A stretch of DNA of 60,676 bases from ZC4RG29 sp036563875. GTDB lineage: Bacteria; Bacteroidota; Bacteroidia; Cytophagales; Cyclobacteriaceae. The notes under the pieces were generated by a model, which saw nothing but the letters and a program-made list of their open reading frames with translations, did no database searches and was not told the origin of the DNA. A program made the translations under genes and the position numbers. The DNA lies in the NCBI GenBank assembly GCA_036563875.1, contig DATCLO010000072.1:1-60676 (forward strand), in the 5' to 3' direction. This document shows positions 34,378-43,469 of this stretch, piece by piece. Each line of letters opens with the position of its first letter. Within the stretch, counting starts at the first letter, position 1.

Positions 34378-35733
34378 ATGAAATCGCACGCCGCAGGAGC
34401 AACGGAGTTTCTTGCCGACCGGCCACGATCGAAATGGCACGACGACACGCTCTGGTTTGTGCGCGAGAAACGCGACGCGGCGATGCGTACCGTTCCCGAT
34501 TGGGAAGACTTACGTAACGCTGCATCAGCAATCAAGGACGATGTATTAGCAAATCTCGACAAGTACCTGCTGCAATTCGAAAAGGCTGCGACGGCAAACG
34601 GCGTGAAGGTATTGTGGGCCGTCGATGCCGAGGAACACAACCGCCACGTGCTCAACATCCTCCGCGCACACAAGGTACGCCGGCTTGTCAAGAGCAAATC
34701 AATCCTCACGGAAGAATGCCATCTAAATCCTTTTCTTGAAAAGAATGGTATCGAAGTTGTTGATACCGATCTGGGAGAACGCATTGTTCAATTCCTCGGC
34801 CAACCACCGAGTCACATTGTGATGCCCGCCATCCACTTGAAGAAAAAAGAGATCGGCGACATCTTCCATGAAAAGATTGGTACGCGCGCAGGTGAAGATG
34901 ATCCTCAGCAACTAACGGAAGCAGCGCGTGGTCACCTTCGGCAAAAATTTCTCGAGACGGATGCCGCCCTCACGGGCGTCAATTTCGGGATTGCAGAAAC
35001 CGGGGGCTTTGTGGTTTGTACTAATGAAGGCAATGCGGACATGGGTGTTCATCTCGCACCGGTTCACATCGCCAGCATGGGCATTGAGAAGATCATTCCG
35101 CGCGCGGAGCATCTTGCCGTGTTCCTTCGTCTCCTCGCCAGGAGCGCGACGGGTCAGAGCATTACCTCCTATACGTCGCATTTCCATCGCCCGGCACCTG
35201 GATGCAATCTCTATATAATACTAGTTGATAATGGTCGTTCTCGCCAACTTGGACGGCCTGATTTCAGAGACTCGCTAAAATGCATTCGCTGCGGAGCATG
35301 CATGAACACCTGCCCGGTGTACCGACGAAGTGGTGGATACAGCTATGGATTTACTGTACCAGGTCCTATAGGATCCATTCTTTCTCCTAATCTTGATCTG
35401 AAAGCCTACAGCTCGCTGCCTTTCGCGTCAACACTGTGTGGATCGTGCAGCGATGTGTGTCCGGTGAAGATCAACATCCATGAACAGCTCTTCAAGTGGA
35501 GACAAGTCATTTCGAAAGCCCATGGGCAATCAGCATTGAAACGCATAATGATGAAGGCGGCGGGTCGTGTGTTTGCCAGTCCCGGTCTTTTCCGTTTGAC
35601 GGCACGTGTTGCGCGAACGCTTTTCCCGTTGTTTCCGACGGGACTAAGAAGCTGGGGTAAGTCGCGTCAACTACCGCCGATGTCCAAGGAAACATTTCGC
35701 GACTGGTACATAAAAAACGTGAAGAAAAAATAA
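34378..35733 (+). CDS. LutB-like iron-sulfur LUD-domain protein
   Basis: A 451-residue protein with an N-terminal LUD domain (about 60-285, IAETGGFVVCTNEGNADMGVHLAPVHI) and a C-terminal ferredoxin-like part with two 4Fe-4S clusters: CIRCGACMNTCP (302-313) and CGSCSDVCP (354-362). It is of the LutB/YkgF type, part of the L-lactate oxidation complex LutABC. The partner LutC follows with a one-base overlap (TAATG). LutA (a CCG-domain protein) is not in this window, so either it lies elsewhere or this complex acts on another 2-hydroxy acid. Confidence 0.9.
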   Translation: MKSHAAGATEFLADRPRSKWHDDTLWFVREKRDAAMRTVPDWEDLRNAASAIKDDVLANLDKYLLQFEKAATANGVKVLWAVDAEEHNRHVLNILRAHKVRRLVKSKSILTEECHLNPFLEKNGIEVVDTDLGERIVQFLGQPPSHIVMPAIHLKKKEIGDIFHEKIGTRAGEDDPQQLTEAARGHLRQKFLETDAALTGVNFGIAETGGFVVCTNEGNADMGVHLAPVHIASMGIEKIIPRAEHLAVFLRLLARSATGQSITSYTSHFHRPAPGCNLYIILVDNGRSRQLGRPDFRDSLKCIRCGACMNTCPVYRRSGGYSYGFTVPGPIGSILSPNLDLKAYSSLPFASTLCGSCSDVCPVKINIHEQLFKWRQVISKAHGQSALKRIMMKAAGRVFASPGLFRLTARVARTLFPLFPTGLRSWGKSRQLPPMSKETFRDWYIKNVKKK

Positions 35734-36314
35734 TGAGTAGTCGCGAAAGAATACTCGACGCTATTCGATCGGCGAAGCCATCGGGCATAGGCGCCGCTTC
35801 CTATCATCCAGGTCCGTCTCAGGCAGGTGAGTTGGTCACCCAGTTCCAGTCATCCGTTTTGCAAAATGGCGGAAAGTTCTTCCGCATTTCGGGTGTCGAT
35901 GAGGCAAGGGCAGTTATTTCTCGTGAGTATGCTTCAGCGCATCAGGTCGTGTCGATGGTCGAGGGGATAGATGGTTCACGGGAACTGCACCCCGAAGACG
36001 ATCCGCATACACTTGCTGATGTCGATCTGGCCATTGTCCATGGTGAGGTTGGAGTGGCGGAAAATGCGGCAATCTGGATCAGCGAGTCCAGGCTTATCAA
36101 ACGCGTCCTTCCGTTCATAGCGCAAAATCTTGCTATCGTCATCCACGAACGAGATATTGTCGCCACCCTGCACGATGCGTACGCGCGTATTTCGATTGCC
36201 GAACACGGGTACGGTGTGTTTATCTCAGCGCCTTCCAAGACCGCCGACATTGAACAGTCGCTCGTCATTGGTGCTCACGGACCCCGTAGCTTGTCGGTGA
36301 TCGTTATGTCCTGA
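35733..36314 (+). CDS. LutC-like LUD-domain protein
   Basis: A 193-residue LUD-domain protein that typically works with LutB and LutA in lactate oxidation. The LUD signature GEVGVAENAAIWISE (about 108-122) and the C-terminal ISAPSKTADIEQSLVIGAHGPRSLSVIV are present. Stop of lutB and start of this gene share one base. Thirty-four bp later comes the Ldh-family dehydrogenase. Confidence 0.9.
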   Translation: MSSRERILDAIRSAKPSGIGAASYHPGPSQAGELVTQFQSSVLQNGGKFFRISGVDEARAVISREYASAHQVVSMVEGIDGSRELHPEDDPHTLADVDLAIVHGEVGVAENAAIWISESRLIKRVLPFIAQNLAIVIHERDIVATLHDAYARISIAEHGYGVFISAPSKTADIEQSLVIGAHGPRSLSVIVMS

Positions 36315-36348
36315 ACGGGCAAAGCGGGAGACAATAATTTCTGTACAA

Positions 36349-37395
36349 ATGGTCTATTCCCATACCGATCTCATCAGGTTCGCGCACGATGTGCTGACTG
36401 CCGCCGGAGTTAACTCGAGTAAAGCTTTTGTAGTTGCTGAAACGCTGGTGGAAGCCGATCTGATGGGTCACAACACGCACGGTTTGCACCTTCTTCCTGC
36501 CTATGCGAAGGAAGCGACGGAAGGAAAAATGAAGCACGACGGAGAGCCGGGTGTTGTCTCAGATCGCGGATCGGTTATCGTATGGGATGGCAATTATCTC
36601 CCGGGACCCTGGCTTGTAAATAAGGCGATGGATGTTCTGATGGAACGCATCGCCGAACACCCTGTTGGTACGCTGGTCATCAAACGAAGTCACCACATCG
36701 CCTGTCTTGCGGCCTATCCGGAGCGCGTCGCGCGCGCAGGACTGATGATGTTGTTGTCATCCAGCGACCCTCGGGTTAAGTCGGTTGCGCCCTTTGGTGG
36801 CCTTGACCCAGTGTACACCCCTAATCCCATTGCGGGCGGGATTCCAACCGATGGCGATCCCATCATCTTCGACATTAGCATGTCAACAACTTCCAATGGA
36901 TATGTTCTCCGCACGCGCGATGAGGGTAAGAAGCTGCCACACCCATGGCTGTTGACCGCGGATGGTAAAGCTACTGATGATCCGAATACCTTCGTGCAGG
37001 ATCCGCCTGCTACAATACTTCCGCTGGGGGGACTAGACACCGGGTATAAGGGATTTGCCCTGGGCATCCTGGTAGAAGCGCTAACGAGCGGGCTGGCAGG
37101 TTTTGGCAGAGCCGATCATCCCGACCAGTGGGGTGCGTCGGTGTTCCTGCAGATTATGGATCCGGAAGCGTTTGGTGGGGGTGAGAGATTTACCACGCAG
37201 ATGAAATTTCTGGTGGAAGCATGTTTGGCGTCGCGACCCATAGGCAATCCGGTGCGGATGCCCGGAACGCGCGCGTTTCAGTTGCGCGAAACGCAAAAAC
37301 GCGATGGGGTGGCATTGTATCCGACAATTCCCCCGGCATTGAAAGCATGTGGCGATACATACGGGGTGCCGTTTCCCAAACCGGTGGGGACCTGA
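36349..37395 (+). CDS. Ldh/MDH2-family (malate/L-lactate/ureidoglycolate type) dehydrogenase
   Basis: A 348-residue NAD(P)-dependent dehydrogenase of the MDH2/YlbC/AllD family, which is unrelated in fold to classical lactate dehydrogenases. Seen are ETLVEADLMGHNTHGLHLLPAY (about 26-47), RSHHIACLAAYPERVARAG and PNPIAGGIPT, with GGLDTGYKGFALGILVEALTSGLAG near 225-249. Substrates in the family include L-lactate, malate, ureidoglycolate and 2,3-diketogulonate. Coupled with LutBC-like genes it probably oxidises or reduces a 2-hydroxy acid. Confidence 0.85.
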   Translation: MVYSHTDLIRFAHDVLTAAGVNSSKAFVVAETLVEADLMGHNTHGLHLLPAYAKEATEGKMKHDGEPGVVSDRGSVIVWDGNYLPGPWLVNKAMDVLMERIAEHPVGTLVIKRSHHIACLAAYPERVARAGLMMLLSSSDPRVKSVAPFGGLDPVYTPNPIAGGIPTDGDPIIFDISMSTTSNGYVLRTRDEGKKLPHPWLLTADGKATDDPNTFVQDPPATILPLGGLDTGYKGFALGILVEALTSGLAGFGRADHPDQWGASVFLQIMDPEAFGGGERFTTQMKFLVEACLASRPIGNPVRMPGTRAFQLRETQKRDGVALYPTIPPALKACGDTYGVPFPKPVGT

Positions 37396-37542
37396 CTACC
37401 ATTCCTCGACCGATGGTTACGGATTACCGATTACCACTTTATTTCCTTCCTCACTCTCACATTCACCCTTACACTGAAAATCCCCTCTTACCCTTGCAGG
37501 GTGGCGACAGAATGCACAACTTGAGCGTGCAAGTCGAACATT

Positions 37543-38349
37543 ATGCAACCCAATGCTGCCATTGTCCGTGCGTTTTCCCTCGCCCTGGCGGGACTGGTGT
37601 GTGCGATGAGCATACCCGGGCTGATGGTGCGTTCTGTTTACAGTCGCGAGTCGCCCAATTGGTATGCACAGGCTGTCGCGCAGGACGGGTTCGATTTATT
37701 CTTCGTTGTTCCTGCTCTTCTGCTCACGGCCTTCTTTGCGAGAACAAGAATCGCGGCGTTCCTGATTTGGGGTGGTGTTGTGTCGTACTGCGTGTATACG
37801 TTTGTGATCTATTGCTTCGCGGTACACTTTAATGTATTGTTCCTGCTTTACTGTTTTGCGCTGGGTGTGTCGTTGTTTGCCCTTGGCTATTTCTTAAAGA
37901 GCGCCGCGATCCTTCCGCCATACCACGAGTCTGATCATAAGGCCACACCGTGGGTCGCTTATTACCTGATGATCGTTGCCGCTGCGTTTTATGTTCTGTG
38001 GCTTTCGGAAATCATTCCAGCATCCATCAGCAACACACCGCCGAAGGCACTTGCTGATACAGGATTGATTACAAATCCGGTACACGTTCTCGATCTTTCC
38101 GTCTGCCTGCCGGGATTATTTCTTGTCGGCCTCTTCTCATTGAAAAAGATGCCCTTCGCACTTGCACTTGCGCCGGCCGCGCTGACGTTCACCATCCTAA
38201 TGGATCTAACGATTGCAACGATCAGCGTCGTCCTCTACATGAACGACCTCGCACCCATGAGCGGTCTTCCGATTATCATGGGTGTGATGACGTTGATTGG
38301 AACGTCATTGCTTGCATGGTATCTGCGAGGTAAGGGAATCAGTGAATGA
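37543..38349 (+). CDS. Polytopic membrane protein of unknown function
   Basis: A 268-residue protein with about eight hydrophobic segments (for example FDLFFVVPALLLTAFFA and LPIIMGVMTLIGTSLLAWYL) and no recognised motif. The start at 37543 (MQPNAAIVRAFSL) puts a helix directly at the N-terminus. It stands 147 bp behind the dehydrogenase gene on the same strand and ends 4 bp before a CTATGTG hairpin. Confidence 0.65.
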   Translation: MQPNAAIVRAFSLALAGLVCAMSIPGLMVRSVYSRESPNWYAQAVAQDGFDLFFVVPALLLTAFFARTRIAAFLIWGGVVSYCVYTFVIYCFAVHFNVLFLLYCFALGVSLFALGYFLKSAAILPPYHESDHKATPWVAYYLMIVAAAFYVLWLSEIIPASISNTPPKALADTGLITNPVHVLDLSVCLPGLFLVGLFSLKKMPFALALAPAALTFTILMDLTIATISVVLYMNDLAPMSGLPIIMGVMTLIGTSLLAWYLRGKGISE

Positions 38350-38353
38350 ATCT

Positions 38354-38461
38354 CCCTATGTGTTCTATGTGTTTCCCTATGTCCTCTATGTGGTTCAAAA
38401 ATGTCCCACACCTCTGTTGAGCCACATAGGTCACATAGATGAACACATAGGACACATAGGG
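38354..38461. repeat. CTATGTG iterated-word hairpin, copy C
   Basis: Inverted repeat with arms 38354-38398 and 38417-38461 around an 18-nt loop. Each arm carries four CTATGTG/CTATGTC words and the loop-side end is CTATGTGGTTCAA (right arm GGCTCAA). Begins 4 bp after the membrane protein stop and precedes the amidohydrolase operon; a run of T's and TATCTTGA (38573-38580) farther on could be that operon's promoter. Confidence 0.9.
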
Positions 38462-38613
38462 TGCATCTTATGATCTGGTGTGTATTTTGGTGTGCATTTT
38501 CTCGACTCAGAGCAAAGTTCTGTTACACTCGCCGCGCAACAAAAAGTCTTGGTGATGCGGTTTTTTTCTCATTATCTTGATGCAGGCTCGCAGATCGTTC
38601 AAAACCCATCACC

Positions 38614-39846
38614 ATGAGAAAAGGAATCATTTTGTTGTTCGCGCTTGTCGCGATGGTTGTCAACCTTCAGGCGCAGACGCTCGACATTCTAATCAAGAAC
38701 GGCCATGTGATCGATCCGAAAAACGGGCGTGATGGTATTATGGATGTTGCTATTCGCGATAAGAAAATTGTCCAGGTAGCACCATCCATCAATCAACCTG
38801 CGACGCAGGTTATTGATGCGTCTGGCATGTATGTGGTTCCGGGGTTAATTGACATCCACGGTCACCACTTCTTCGGCACAGAACCCGGACACTATCTCAG
38901 CAACAGCTTTTCGGCCCTTCCGCCCGACGGCTTTACGTTGCGTTCAGGTGTTACAACAGTTGTGGATGTTGGAGGAGCAGGGTGGAGAAACTTTGCAACA
39001 TTCAAGGCGCAAACCATTGATAATTCGACAACACGCGTACTGTCTTTCCTGAACATTGTGGGTAACGGAATGAGCGGGGGCCAGCGCGAGCAAAACATTG
39101 ACGACATGGACCCGGTCATGACGGCCAAGGTAGCGAAGGAAAACAAGGAGTATGTCGTGGGCATTAAGCTCGCACACTTCGAAGGTAACACGTGGGTTCC
39201 TACCGAACGTGCTGTTGAGGCAGGTAAGCTGGCGGGTGTTCCGGTCATGGTCGACTTCGGCGGTAGCAATCCTCCGCTTTCGCTGGAGACACTGTTTATG
39301 GAAAAACTACGACCCGGTGACATCTTCACGCACTGCTTTGCATACGTAAAGGGAAGAATGCCGATCGTGAAGGACGGCAAGCTTGAGCCCTTCGTGCAAA
39401 AGGCGCAGCAACGCGGGATCATCTTTGATGTCGGTCACGGTGGAGGAAGTTTCGCGTACGAGATAGCGATTCCGGCTATTCAACAGGGTTTCAGACCTAA
39501 CTCCATCAGCACCGACCTTCACACGGGTAGCATGAACAAAGGAATGAAGGATATGCTGAACATCATGTCGAAGCTCCTCAACCTCGGGATGACACTCAAC
39601 GAAGTGATCACGTGCGCGACGTGGACACCCGCAAAAGTTATTCATCGCGAAGAGTTGGGCAACCTCGACGTGGGTGCTCCGGCTGATGTCGTGGTGTTGA
39701 GTTTGGATCGTGGAAATTTTGGCTTTGTTGATGTTCGCGGTTTCAGAATGCCCGGCGACCGCAAGCTGACATGTCAGGTTACGATCGCCAACGGTGAGGT
39801 CGCGTGGGATCTCAATGGCCTTGCAGCAAAACCTTTCAAGCAATGA
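38614..39846 (+). CDS. Exported amidohydrolase/deacetylase-family metallohydrolase
   Basis: A 410-residue amidohydrolase-superfamily protein with a Sec signal peptide (MRKGIILLFALVAMVVNLQAQ). Metal site: HGH (82-84) in VPGLIDIHGHHFFG, lysine in YVVGIKLAHFEG, His in DIFTHCFAYVKGRMP, His in FDVGHGGGSF, and Asp in STDLHTGSM. It resembles the EF_0837-type deacetylase family that is found next to SelA-like PLP enzymes; here such an enzyme is four genes downstream. First gene of a five-gene run; ATGA overlap with the cytochrome gene. Likely removes an N-acyl group in the periplasm; substrate unknown. Confidence 0.85.
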   Translation: MRKGIILLFALVAMVVNLQAQTLDILIKNGHVIDPKNGRDGIMDVAIRDKKIVQVAPSINQPATQVIDASGMYVVPGLIDIHGHHFFGTEPGHYLSNSFSALPPDGFTLRSGVTTVVDVGGAGWRNFATFKAQTIDNSTTRVLSFLNIVGNGMSGGQREQNIDDMDPVMTAKVAKENKEYVVGIKLAHFEGNTWVPTERAVEAGKLAGVPVMVDFGGSNPPLSLETLFMEKLRPGDIFTHCFAYVKGRMPIVKDGKLEPFVQKAQQRGIIFDVGHGGGSFAYEIAIPAIQQGFRPNSISTDLHTGSMNKGMKDMLNIMSKLLNLGMTLNEVITCATWTPAKVIHREELGNLDVGAPADVVVLSLDRGNFGFVDVRGFRMPGDRKLTCQVTIANGEVAWDLNGLAAKPFKQ

Positions 39847-40271
39847 GCATGCGGAAACCTGCGGTTGGTGTTGTGTTGCTGAGTGCTGTTGCCATGCTGT
39901 TTCTTTCATTCGAACGGCCTCCATCGTTCCAGGAAGGACCGTGGGTTGCTCCTGCGTGGGCTGATACACTTAAGAATCCGTTTGCGGGGAATGGTGCTGC
40001 GATAGAACGTGGAAAAGAAAACTATGATCTCTACTGTTGGTCGTGCCACGGCAAAAAGGGTAGGGGCGACGGTTCGGCGGGTGCATCGTTCCCTATTAAG
40101 CCAGCCGACTTCCACGCTCCGGCCGTCCGGGGGCAATCGGACGGCGCGCTGTACTGGAAGCTAACAACCGGAAGAGGCAATATGACACCCTATGGCGATT
40201 TGCTGACAGATGAACAACGGTGGGAGCTTGTTGCATACATACGTGTACTTGCCAATGACGAAGGGGAGTAA
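39843..40271 (+). CDS. Exported c-type cytochrome (monoheme)
   Basis: About 142 residues from ATG 39843, overlapping the amidohydrolase stop by ATGA. An N-terminal hydrophobic segment (VGVVLLSAVAMLFLSF) serves as signal or anchor. One heme site CWSCH (65-69) followed by GKKGRGDGSAG, and a C-terminal MTPYGDLLTDEQRWELVAYIRVL with the likely axial Met, as in class I cytochromes. Its place before the quinoprotein-like gene (1-bp gap) suggests it accepts electrons from that enzyme. Confidence 0.92.
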   Translation: MSMRKPAVGVVLLSAVAMLFLSFERPPSFQEGPWVAPAWADTLKNPFAGNGAAIERGKENYDLYCWSCHGKKGRGDGSAGASFPIKPADFHAPAVRGQSDGALYWKLTTGRGNMTPYGDLLTDEQRWELVAYIRVLANDEGE

Positions 40272-40272
40272 G

Positions 40273-41685
40273 ATGCTACGATCTGCCGGATGCCTGGCCT
40301 TGCTGGTCGTGGTTGTCACGACTGACCTGAGCGCGCAACGTGTTCCAAGAGCGCTTCGGGATGATATTAAGATATCACACTACATGGCGATCGGTCCCGA
40401 CGCTGTGCGCCTCCTGGTTGATCCTGTGAGCAAAGACTTTTACTACACGACATTTTCCGGCGACATCATTCGGGTTGCCAGGGATTTCGCCGGCAACAAA
40501 TATCTGGTGAAAGAGTACACAGCGGCGGATCATGGCATCACGAGGTTGCAGGGTGCGTCGTTTCTCGACAGTACACTTTTCCTGGTCGGAAATATTTCGG
40601 TAAACCGGGGTAAAGGGACGAAGGGTATCATGATGAAGGGTAAACTGAACAAGAATGGAAGGCGTGACTGGAGTCTGGGCTTCATTACAGAAGACGTTGG
40701 AAGTACGAAGACGATATTCGATCACGGTTTCAATGGAACGGTGATAAGTCTGGATGGAAAATACATTTTCGTCAACAGCGGTGCACGAACTGACCATGGT
40801 GAGGTGCAAGATAATGACGGCGAATATCCGAACTCGCGAGACGAGGCGCTGACCGCGTGTGTCCTCCGTATTCCAGTCAATGCCGAGGCGTTATTCCTGC
40901 CCAACGACAAGGAATTCCTGGTCAGGAACGGATACCTTTTTGCAGAAGGGATACGCAATGCGTACGATCTTGCGTACTCGCCGGAAGGCCATTTGTTCGC
41001 GGTTTCAAATTCGGGCGACTACGATCACCCTGAAGATATGTTCTGGCTGCGCGAAGGACGACACTATGGCTTTCCATGGGTGATGGGCATGGTTGAGAAT
41101 CCTCAACAGTACAAAGATTGGCAACCCGATCCGAAAACGGACCCATTCATTAATCCCTTTTCTCATGCCTGGCGCGTGCGCTACTTCCGCAACGACCCTA
41201 CATTCCCCAAACGGCCAAAAAAACCTTTTACAAATCCGGTGCTGAATTTAGGACCTGATGCAAATGAGTATCGGGATAGGAAAACGGGGAAGGTCATGGA
41301 TGCTGACACTACCGGTGTGCTGGTAGGAACGTTCACTCCGCACAGGTCGCCGCTGGGGTTGTTCTTTGACGTCGACGGAGTTCTTGCGGATGAATTCAAT
41401 AAGGATGGATTCGTACTGAGTTGGACGTACGGGCGAACCAGCGTTCTCATGCGACCCTTCACGATGCAAGGTGCAGATCTCATGCACCTTGATCTCGAGT
41501 ACGATGAAAAGATCGACAACTATCGCGTGCGATGCCGCCGCATTGTAGAAGGTTTTGAAGGTCCGACTGACGCCGTGATGATAGGAAATGATGTGTATGT
41601 CATTGAGAACAGCAACGACGACGCCCACATCTGGAAGATTACGCTTCCTGCTAAGGAAAAAAAGACGCAAGCATCAACCGACTAA
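40273..41685 (+). CDS. Exported glucose/sorbosone dehydrogenase-like quinoprotein beta-propeller
   Basis: About 470 residues from ATG 40273 with a signal peptide ending LSAQ. The six-bladed propeller of soluble PQQ-dependent sugar dehydrogenases is suggested by FDHGFNGTVISLDGKYIFVNSG (candidate base His151) and EGIRNAYDLAYSPEGHLFAV (R228, N229 in the PQQ-contact motif G-x-R-N), then GRHYGFPW. The acidic Glu-Gln-Gly-Pro of glucose dehydrogenase is changed to SNSGD. It should oxidise a sugar or alditol and pass electrons to the cytochrome encoded upstream. PQQ biosynthesis genes are not in view. Confidence 0.8.
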   Translation: MLRSAGCLALLVVVVTTDLSAQRVPRALRDDIKISHYMAIGPDAVRLLVDPVSKDFYYTTFSGDIIRVARDFAGNKYLVKEYTAADHGITRLQGASFLDSTLFLVGNISVNRGKGTKGIMMKGKLNKNGRRDWSLGFITEDVGSTKTIFDHGFNGTVISLDGKYIFVNSGARTDHGEVQDNDGEYPNSRDEALTACVLRIPVNAEALFLPNDKEFLVRNGYLFAEGIRNAYDLAYSPEGHLFAVSNSGDYDHPEDMFWLREGRHYGFPWVMGMVENPQQYKDWQPDPKTDPFINPFSHAWRVRYFRNDPTFPKRPKKPFTNPVLNLGPDANEYRDRKTGKVMDADTTGVLVGTFTPHRSPLGLFFDVDGVLADEFNKDGFVLSWTYGRTSVLMRPFTMQGADLMHLDLEYDEKIDNYRVRCRRIVEGFEGPTDAVMIGNDVYVIENSNDDAHIWKITLPAKEKKTQASTD

Positions 41686-41687
41686 AC

Positions 41688-42152
41688 ATGATTACTATGA
41701 ATACAAACAGACGATCCGCATTCAAAAAGTTTGCTCTTGGCATTGCCGGCCTCCTTGGCTTTGGTGCTGCAAAGGCCGCGTCAGCTAGTGCTGAAAAAGT
41801 GGTTACGGGAGAAGTCTATCAGGATGGAGGCGTTCCCCTGTTCTCCGGTTCGGTTAAACACGGCAACCTCGTATTCGTCGCCGGGAAAGGAGCGCATTTT
41901 GAAGGTGACATCACCGCGCACACAAAGCACGTTCTGGACGAACTTGAAAAAGAACTGAAGAAAGCCGGATCATCGATGGAGAAGGTGTTGAAAGTGAACG
42001 TGTATCTTCATGATCTCAACGATTATAAAGCGATGAACGAGGCGTATCGCGGACGGTTTGGAAAGAATCCTCCGGTGCGCACGACAGTGGCCGTGTACGG
42101 CGGCGTACCCGGCAATTCACTCGTGGAAATTGATTGTATTGCTTACGTTTAA
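41688..42152 (+). CDS. Tat-exported RidA-family enamine/imine deaminase
   Basis: A 154-residue RidA (YjgF) protein with an unusual N-terminal twin-arginine signal: NRRSAFKKFALGIAGLLGFG then AAKAASA; an ATG at 41697 is an alternative start. The RidA fold is evident from VAGKGAHFEGDITAHTKHVLDELEKEL and the C-terminal VEIDCIAYV. The catalytic arginine (R131 in NPPVRTTVAVYG) is conserved, so it should hydrolyse reactive enamines/imines made by PLP enzymes. RidA proteins are normally cytoplasmic; export fits the adjacent exported PLP enzyme, 12 bp downstream. Confidence 0.88.
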   Translation: MITMNTNRRSAFKKFALGIAGLLGFGAAKAASASAEKVVTGEVYQDGGVPLFSGSVKHGNLVFVAGKGAHFEGDITAHTKHVLDELEKELKKAGSSMEKVLKVNVYLHDLNDYKAMNEAYRGRFGKNPPVRTTVAVYGGVPGNSLVEIDCIAYV

Positions 42153-42164
42153 AGAATAAAGAAA

Positions 42165-43364
42165 ATGACGAAGCGCAGGGACTTGCTTAAGGGATTGGTG
42201 ACAATCCCCTTGCTGGGTACGTTGCCCAACCCGGTGTTGGGTGGAGTATCCTTTGAAAGAGATTACTTCAAGGAACTTGGAGTACGGACCTTCATCAACG
42301 CGGCGGGAACATACACCGCGCTGACCGGATCGCTTCCACACCCCGAGGTGATCAAGGCGATCAATTATGCGGCCCTGCAATATGTAAAGCTGGAGGACCT
42401 GCAGGATGCCGTTGGTGCACGCATCGCTGAACTCCTGAAATGCGAAGCCGCTATGGTAACTACCGGCGCGGCTTCCGCTATTACGTTCGGAACGGCTGCT
42501 ATTATGACGGGCGGTGATCCCGACAAGATCAGACGGCTTCCCGCCGACCTCACAGGGATGAAGACGGAAGTCATCATTCAAAAATCCCACCGCATCGGGT
42601 ACGATCACGCCATCCGCAACTGCGGCGTGAAAATCGTTGAAGTGGAGACGCGAAAGGAAATGGAAGCGGCCATCAACGATAACACCGCCATGATGTGGTT
42701 CCTCAACGCCAACAACTACGAGGGCAAGGTGCAATGGGAGGAATTTGTTTCAATTGCCAAAAAGCACAACATACCAACGTTCATCGACTGTGCGGCAGAC
42801 GTACCGCCAACTGAAAACCTCTGGAAGTTCACGCAGATGGGATTCGACCTTGTCTGCTTCTCCGGAGGGAAGGGATTGCGGGGACCTCAGAGCGCCGGAC
42901 TGTTGCTGGGTCGAAAGCAATACATTGAGGCAGCGAAAAAGAACGCACCACCAATTGGCGATGCCATTGGCCGGGTGATGAAAGTCAACAAGGAGGAGAT
43001 TCTTGGAATGCTCGTCGCCCTGGAAGTTTACCTTTCTCGCGATGAGAAGGCAGAGTGGGCGATGTGGGAAAACCAGGTGAAACTCATCCACGATCATGCA
43101 GTGTCCGTTCCCGGAGTCACCGCAGAAATTCACGTGCCTAAAGTTGCTAACCACGTTCCCTCACTTCGCATCAAGTGGGATTCCAGCAAGGTAAAGATCA
43201 CGGCGGAAGAAGCAAGGAAAGCACTTCGTGAGGGTCACCCTTCCATAGAGACCGTCGGCGACAGGGAAACCATAGGCATCACCACCTGGATGATGAACCC
43301 TGGCGAGGAGCGCATCGTGGCTAAACGCCTCAAGGAAGTACTTCAGGGCGCAGCTTTAGGCTAA
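42165..43364 (+). CDS. Tat-exported SelA/DgaE-like PLP enzyme (probable ammonia-lyase)
   Basis: A 399-residue fold-type I PLP enzyme of the SelA-related group that includes DgaE, the D-glucosaminate-6-phosphate ammonia-lyase. N-terminal Tat signal TKRRDLLKGLVTIPLLGTLP. The PLP lysine is K236 in CFSGGKGLRGPQSAG, and D208 in TFIDCAADVPP would hold the pyridine nitrogen; the VTTGAASAITFGTAAI stretch forms the phosphate-binding part. Full length. It is not a true SelA: there is no selenocysteine context. With RidA next to it, an eliminating ammonia-lyase that makes an enamine is the best guess. Confidence 0.82.
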   Translation: MTKRRDLLKGLVTIPLLGTLPNPVLGGVSFERDYFKELGVRTFINAAGTYTALTGSLPHPEVIKAINYAALQYVKLEDLQDAVGARIAELLKCEAAMVTTGAASAITFGTAAIMTGGDPDKIRRLPADLTGMKTEVIIQKSHRIGYDHAIRNCGVKIVEVETRKEMEAAINDNTAMMWFLNANNYEGKVQWEEFVSIAKKHNIPTFIDCAADVPPTENLWKFTQMGFDLVCFSGGKGLRGPQSAGLLLGRKQYIEAAKKNAPPIGDAIGRVMKVNKEEILGMLVALEVYLSRDEKAEWAMWENQVKLIHDHAVSVPGVTAEIHVPKVANHVPSLRIKWDSSKVKITAEEARKALREGHPSIETVGDRETIGITTWMMNPGEERIVAKRLKEVLQGAALG

Positions 43365-43469
43365 ATATTCAAGCACCAAAAAATGGCGTTTGCATTTCTG
43401 TAACTGTTTTACATACATTTACGTAATTAATCATCGGTGCGGCATCATTCATTACGGAAGAACGTAACA

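Noticed and set aside
42165..43364. Selenocysteine synthase SelA
   Set aside because: It has a Tat signal and the DgaE-type context with RidA and amidohydrolase; no selD, selB or tRNA-Sec in view.
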